Source: Spinellus fusiger
Taxonomy: Eukaryota; Mucoromycota; Mucoromycetes; Mucorales; Phycomycetaceae
Direction of reading: 5' to 3'
Assembly (NCBI GenBank): GCA_025094145.1
Contig: JALLLS010000040.1
Coordinates: 186,001 to 250,000, forward strand
DNA length: 64,000 nucleotides
The position numbers were made by a program, and so were the translations under genes. The notes beneath the pieces are model-generated. The model was not told the DNA's origin. It was given only the letters and a program-made list of their open reading frames with translations, and made no database searches. Positions 58,294-64,000 of the stretch are shown here, piece after piece (within the stretch, counting starts at the first letter, position 1; each line of letters opens with the position of its first letter).

Positions 58294-58794
58294 ATGACAA
58301 GAGCCGTTGAAGCCTTTACAGCCTTGACTCTCTTTTCCATTGTTTACATTGCACTATCTGTTGGTCTTGTTCCTTTGCCTGAAATTATCCAGAACCAAAT
58401 TATACCTGTGGTAAACCCAATACCAACGCCCTCCCCTCCCCCTTTCTTTATAACACCCACCACCAACTATGAACTATGAACTATGAACTATGAACTATGA
58501 ATTATAAACTAAAACTTATCATATATCTCTTCTTCCTCTGTTGTTTAGTTTCCCTGGTGGCTATTAATGACCTTTGGCTCTTACAGTTTAGGAAATCTCG
58601 GCTGGCATATTATGACCTTTAGTGACTGTCCTAAAGCCTATGCTGAGCTCTTGGAGGTAAAAGACAGACGCATAGGCTTTTCCTTCTTCTTCTTGCTCAC
58701 TGCCTTTTTCTATTTTTCTATTCTTCTACTCTGTTTTCTTTAGGAAATCCAAACAGCAAGAAGTGACCTTGTGTCAAAAGGTGTTGTTCTTTAG
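58294..58794 (+). CDS. DPM3: Dolichol-phosphate mannosyltransferase subunit 3
   Basis: Three exons in phase (58294-58410, 58549-58656, 58744-58794) give 91 aa, the length of human DPM3 (92 aa). Residues 9-31 and 40-57 form two transmembrane helices (ALTLFSIVYIALSVGLVPL; WLLMTFGSYSLGNLGWHIM). The family landmark TFSDCPKAYAELLEEIQTAR follows, and the protein ends ARSDLVSKGVVL. In the ER membrane DPM3 anchors the catalytic DPM1 subunit through its C-terminal coiled coil; the complex makes Dol-P-Man for N-glycans, O-mannosylation and GPI anchors. No DPM1 or DPM2 gene is in the window. Confidence 0.94.
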
Positions 58795-59239
58795 ATAGAT
58801 AGAAAGAACAAAACAAAACAAGAGAACAAAAGAGACACTAAACAAAAAGACCCGCGTTGTATGTGTTGTGTTGTGCTGTGTTGTATACGTCTATGAATAC
58901 GTATGGACCTACACATCTTCTAATAAAGAAACAACCAAAAGAAGAAAAAGAGTATAGGAAAATAAATGCCATAGTCCAAAGAAGCACAACACACTAAAGA
59001 AGACTTCTACGTCACCTTTTGAAATAAACAAACAGAAAAGCACTTGCCAATCGACTGTGTTTCCCTTGTCTGTCTTTCTTCTTTCTTCTTTGGCTGTGAA
59101 AAGAAAGAGAGAAAGAGAAAGAAAAACGAGCTCCGTTTAGCCACTTTGATTCCAATCTAAATATATTTATATTTATAAGAACAAGCCAGATTACAACTGA
59201 CCTTGCCCAACCTCTTCTTCTTATTCAACTCTCCACTTT
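58795..59239. other. Intergenic between DPM3 and tricalbin
   Basis: Contains a poly(A)-signal-like AATAAAGAAAC near 58922 and C/T-rich tracts near 59065-59090 and 59205-59230 just before the tricalbin start. No gene seen. Confidence 0.6.
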
Positions 59240-62200
59240 ATGACAAGCCCAGCTCTCACTCCAGGCGTGGAGAAACGCGATATTCCTGCGGATATGGTGC
59301 CAGACTTCCGTAACCTGGGTAACCGATACCAGGGCTTGAAGACAGAACTAGGAACCAGTGATGCCAATGATATTCTTCAAGCCCTCGAGGCGTCGCATAA
59401 GAAACCAGTGCGTACCAAAAACACGCCTACTGTCTCCCTCCAAAGGACGGCCACCTACTCTACGCATGCATCCATGTCTTCTGCAAAGACACCCATATCA
59501 GCTGTGCCTGGGAGTGGACCCAGAATCCCGGAAGAGTACCGTGTGGGTTGGACTTCCTTTTCAACCTGTGAGAATCCTGGTGGGGCATTGGGTTTACAGG
59601 CAACAGAAAGAAAAAACGATGAACTACAGCCCTATATAGAGGCCCTGTTCTTTGGTCAGACATGGCATGAAGCTGGGATTGTGTTTGTGGTGGGGTGGGT
59701 GGCATGGCTTATGGCTCGTGCGGGGAGTGGGCTGCCCTTGTTTACCGTCTGTGCTCTATTCCTTGGTAATAGAGAGGATATAGAAGATATGAGACATGGG
59801 TGGATAGAGCAACAGGCACTGATAAACTCCCTTCCTCCCCTTTTTGTTTTAATTTTCTATAAAGGCACCTACTGCAAAGTCAATCACCATCGATTCCTTC
59901 GTAATACTAAGGACGATATCCACCGTGAACTTGCATTGACACGCACAAAAGACACTTCAGAACGTGTTCAATGGCTCAACCATCTCATTAACAACTTCTG
60001 GATCATCCTTGATCCTGTTATGAGTGCTTATATTATGGAGAATATGGATACCTACCTTGTAGACTATCTTCCTGCTTTTCTTGATTCTGTGCGCCTCACT
60101 ACCTTTACCCTAGGCACTATTCCTTTTCGTATTGAATCTGTCACCATGCTACCTTCAGCACACGCCAATACCATTGTATGTCCACCCTTTTCAACAACAA
60201 ACAAAACTACTCTTTCTATGGCATGATATAACTGAATGGGATTTATTTTATTTTATTTTATTTTAGTGTATGGATTGGTGGGTTGCCTTTACACCTGACG
60301 ATATGTCTAATATGACACAGAATGAAATCTATCACAGGATCAATCCTAAGGTAGCCCTTAGCATTCGACTGGGCAAAGGATTGCTAGGAACTGCTTTTAG
60401 TGTGTTGGTGGAAGATATGAGTTTTAGAGGACATCTACGTGTCAAGATAAAAATGACAAGCAAGTTTCCTCATGTTCAATCTGTGGAAGCCTGTTTTATG
60501 AGCAAACCTCAGTTTGATTATGTGCTTAAGCCGCTTGGTGGAGACACTTTTGGATTTGATGTGAACAATGTAAGCACCAGGGCAGAGACAATATTCCTCT
60601 CTTCCCAACAGCAAGAATGCTCATTGCAGGTCATAGATTCCTGGTCTTCAGGGATTTGTACGAGATCAAGTCCACGCTATTCTCGGTCCAATGATGTATT
60701 ATCCCAATGTATTTGCATTTGATGTTGAAAAGTTCTTTTCTGGTGAACTTGATATTAGTAAGTGAAGAGTGATCATTCAGCAGAACACTTCCCAGAACTG
60801 ACATGGGATCAATAGCACAAGCCAATGGTGTATTGGCAGTAACTGTACATTCGTGCTCCTCTATCAGTTCAGGGGATGGATCACTTAATCCTTATGTGCG
60901 ACTGTTCCTTAACAAGGCACAGGAATTGGGACGTACTAGTGTGAGAGAAGATACCTTACAGCCTATTTGGAATGAAACACACTTTTTACTATTGAATAAC
61001 CTTCATTCTATTCTGACCTTGGAACTTCGAAGCCATAACACAAATGCAAAGGATAAGCGTATTGCTCGTGCTAATTTTGACTTGGTCAGTTTGGAGGAGG
61101 AGGAGGAAAAGGCAATGCAAAAGATGTAAGTAATCGTGGCGTATTAGAGAGAGAGAATATATATATCTACTCATCTATCTATAACTATACATTGGTAGAG
61201 ATCTTGTGCTTTTACGCCATGGTAAAACAATAGGAGATCTGAAAGTAGACATGCGCTATATGCCTGTCTCCAAACCGGTTATCCAGGGGGACGGCACAAT
61301 TGAACCAGCAATAGAATCAAGTAAGTACCCTAGTGTCTATAGAAAAAAATGAAAGAAAAGGGAACTCTCTTTCTGATGGAGAGGAATCTTTAGACTCTGG
61401 TATTCTTCGTTTTACTGTGCATGAATGTCGCAATATCGGTGCTTCCAAAGTATCACCCTATGCGCGTGTTATGATCAACGGTGTAGAAAAGATGAAAACA
61501 CCTGTATTCAAGCGCACACCCCATCCTAAATTCGAAAGACCAGGCGAAGTGGTGGTGCTTGACAAGACAGAAGTTAACGTTCGAATCGAAATAAAAGACA
61601 GTATTAGCTTTGCAGAGGATGCTATTCTGGGTGTCTGGACTGGCTATCTTGTTGATATTATGCAAGAGCAAGAACACTCCAGTTATTGGTGGGATCTAAA
61701 AAACGGCGCAAAAGAGGGTGGCCGTCTTCGATTCAGTGTGCAGTGGAAATCTGTTGTTATGACTGAGCTTTCAGGTGCTACTTATGGACAAGGCTATTCT
61801 GGTATGTTTTTATTATTATTATTACTATTATTACTATTATTACTATTACTATTACTATTACTATTATTATTCAATAAAAAGAAAAACAAACAAACAAACA
61901 GAAGAAACATATCTATAAAAGAGAATACTCACTCTATAGTGTAAATGATAGAAATGCCATTGGGTTTAGTCCGTCTATCCTTATGGCAAGCCACCGATTT
62001 ACGAAATGTGGAGGCAGCTACTGGCAGTAAATCTGATCCTTATATTCGAGTCATGTCGGGTACTCAGATTCGGGCAAGAACAGAAGTAGTAGATAACAAC
62101 CTCAATCCTGAATGGGGTGAATTCTGCTATATACCCATTCATTCTATAAAAGAGGACTTGGTACTAGAGGCTATGGATTGGAATGCAAAAACAAAAGATA

Positions 62201-64000
62201 AGAATCTGGGTTCTACACTCTTGCGTATGAAGGATCTTATAAAACAGTGTAAGAAAGAAGACGGTGATATATCCCAGATATGGTATGAACCTGCAGTCAA
62301 ACGACTTGAAAGGTAAACCTCTTTAAGTTTTATTTATTTTGCTGTGGTGCATATAAACAATAGACTGACTCTTCTCCTAACATAATGTATATAGATCAGA
62401 CACATTAAGCATAAGTAACACAAAGTCAAAAGGCACATTAGTATACAGTGCAGAGTTCTTCCCAACATTATCCCTTCCAAAAGCATCCCCTCCAAGAACA
62501 CCCATAACAGAAACACCCATAACAGAAGACTTGGAGACTCGAGAAACACCACATCTATTGCACGTTGAGATACCAGAAAGAGACTTAAATGGCGTCCTTA
62601 TTAACTATACCCCTGATGATATGATTGATCTCAACTCTTACACTTCTGGTATTGTGATGGTTCGAATCCACGAAGTAAGAATGAACCGTGTGGTAGACGC
62701 CTACTGCCAGTTGTTAGTGGATTCCATTATGCCTCAGTTCAAAACATCAAAAAAGAGCGGTGATATTCTCATCTTTAATGAATCCGTGGATGCTTTTGTT
62801 AAAGAATCAGACTTCTCACGTGTGACCATTGAGATAAAACCTGCAGACTCTGATGAAAAGGATGATATTAAACTAGGATACTGGGTAGATACAGTCAGTG
62901 TCATTCTTCGGCGTATTCAGAATCGACGACGAAAGTGGAAACAACAGGAAGAAGAGCAAGAAGATGGTGAATGGTTTCATCTACTAGGCACAGATGTGCC
63001 TGGTCAAATCAGACTGAGCTTTGACTATACACCTCTACCTAACCTTACATTGAGTCCCGAAGAAAGTTTAGAGAGTAAGTTGGCTGATCTCTGTGGAATC
63101 AAGGAAGTGTCTATGAGAACAGTATTCATGTAGAAGTGCATTTTGATTAGATCAAGGCAATCTTACTGTAACATTGGTCTCTGCTAAGAATCTGATGGCA
63201 GGTGGAAAGTCAGGTAGGCATCACTAGGGAGCTTTTACTGGTCCTGTACTCTAAAAACTGGTATGTTGGATCTAATTAAAAAGAAAATAGGCACAAGTGA
63301 TCCCTATGTTCAGTTCACCGTCAATGGAAAACGTGTCTATAAGAGTGCAGTGGCTAAGAAAACCATCAATCCTACATGGAATAATGAACAATTCACTGTT
63401 CCTATTGTAAGCCATTTAGAATTCAGAAAGATGAGAAACTAATGATGGAAATATGAATAAGCTATCAAGAATCATTACAAGCTTCCGAATTGAAGTATTT
63501 GACTCGAAAACATTTACACCTGATGCATTACTGGGTAAGCTTATAAAACAACATAGTTTTCTCTCTCTATGCATAGAATCCATACACTTCTACGCTTAGT
63601 TGGTATGCTACTTTTGATTCTAAATTTTTCTTTCATTAAAAGGCTCCGGTGGAATTTCTATAAGTGAAGGCTCAGTAGAAAGTTTTGTAGCACGGAATGC
63701 AGACATACCTCTTGATGGTGTTGCAGGTGTTACAGGATCTGTTTGTGTTCGTTTCTTGTGGCAACCTCAACTCCTTACCCGCAAGAAAACACACACATCA
63801 GTTCTTGGAACAGCTCGAACAATGACTTCACAATCGATCCTACAATCTAACACCCGAACAATGTCTATACGTCCTACATTGTTGGACACAACACTCCACT
63901 CTATCCCTAAATCAGTGACAGTGCCAAGCCAAGTACTATTGGAAGAACATGAATATAGCGGAGAAAGAGCAAGAAGTATTCTTTCATATGAGAATCAAGT
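59240..64000 (+). CDS. Tricalbin / extended synaptotagmin (SMP plus multiple C2), 3' end outside window
   Basis: Thirteen exons join in phase: 59240-59765, 59865-60175, 60267-60569, 60637-60757, 60816-61125, 61199-61320, 61343-61801, 61952-62312, 62395-63074, 63151-63213, 63291-63406, 63462-63534 and 63643 to beyond 64000. After a 135-residue N-terminal region a membrane hairpin (EAGIVFVVGWVAWLMARAG, LPLFTVCALFLG) is followed by the SMP lipid-transfer domain (WLNHLINNFWIILDPVMSAY, LDSVRLTTFTLGTIPFRIES, FPGLQGFVRDQVH-like). At least five C2 domains follow, starting at GVLAVTVHSC, ILRFTVHECRN, GLVRLSLWQATDL, GIVMVRIHEVRM and NLTVTLVSAKNLM; the third and fifth keep SDPY. Tricalbins (Tcb1-3) tether the ER to the plasma membrane and move lipids. 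Intron 1 (99 nt) is stop-free and in frame, so its removal is inferred from domain continuity. Confidence 0.92.

Noticed and set aside
59358..59705. Open frames overlapping the first tricalbin exon
   Set aside because: Shadows in other phases of a clear coding exon.
1..64000. CRISPR arrays, tRNA or rRNA genes
   Set aside because: No spaced direct-repeat array, cloverleaf with B-box or rRNA core sequence was noticed by eye; short tRNAs could still be missed without a scan.

Overview
This is a gene-moderate, transposon-rich piece of a fungal nuclear genome. Many small spliceosomal introns (about 45-110 bp, GT-AG plus four inferred GC-AG), a 930-residue fungal conventional kinesin with an IAK tail, a Ssk2/Ssk22-type MAP3K, a Boi-like SH3-SAM-PH protein and a tricalbin all say fungus. 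The GT17 glycosyltransferase, the CCHC-type LINE, abundant IS630/Tc1 elements and a Fanzor-like (eukaryotic TnpB) transposon family suggest an early-diverging lineage, most likely Mucoromycota. That placement is inference; there is no rRNA or marker gene in the window.

Left part (1-15063): a DUF726/TMCO4-like protein (minus, running off the left edge), a probable mitochondrial protein of unknown function, a seven-exon HIT-family protein, a LEA_2-type membrane protein, a long intergenic stretch with a Tc1 relic, a GT17 glycosyltransferase and a twelve-exon kinesin-1 heavy chain.

Middle part (15064-41814): mostly mobile DNA. In order: a dead Tc1 copy; a nearly full LINE (17646-22946) with a 16-bp target-site duplication, ORF1 with zinc knuckles and ORF2 with endonuclease and reverse transcriptase, interrupted by six stops; an intact ORF with two tandem helix-turn-helix repeats; a Tc1 element with good inverted ends beside a Helitron helicase fragment; a MULE transposase relic; a 5.1-kb Fanzor-like element (copy A) carrying a solo-LTR-like insertion and an almost intact IS630-like transposon; two hairpin MITEs around an epoxide hydrolase gene that contains an 8-nt exon; and one IS630-like element nested in another.

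Right part (41815-64000): a MAP3K for stress signalling (minus), whose upstream region holds two near-identical 1.9-kb copies (B and C) of the Fanzor-like element in inverted orientation, forming a 4.1-kb palindrome; an SH3-SAM-PH-CH polarity/cytoskeleton protein; a shorter copy D of the same element; DPM3 (dolichol-phosphate-mannose synthase subunit); and a tricalbin/extended synaptotagmin (SMP plus at least five C2 domains) that runs off the right edge.

The best candidate for something new is the CACACCAGGAG-ended element family (copies A-D). It carries an intron-containing relic of a TnpB/Fanzor RuvC-zinc-finger protein. Because copies B and C lack the insertions found in A, the window contains its own empty-site controls. 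All gene models were spliced by eye from reading-frame phase and consensus sites.
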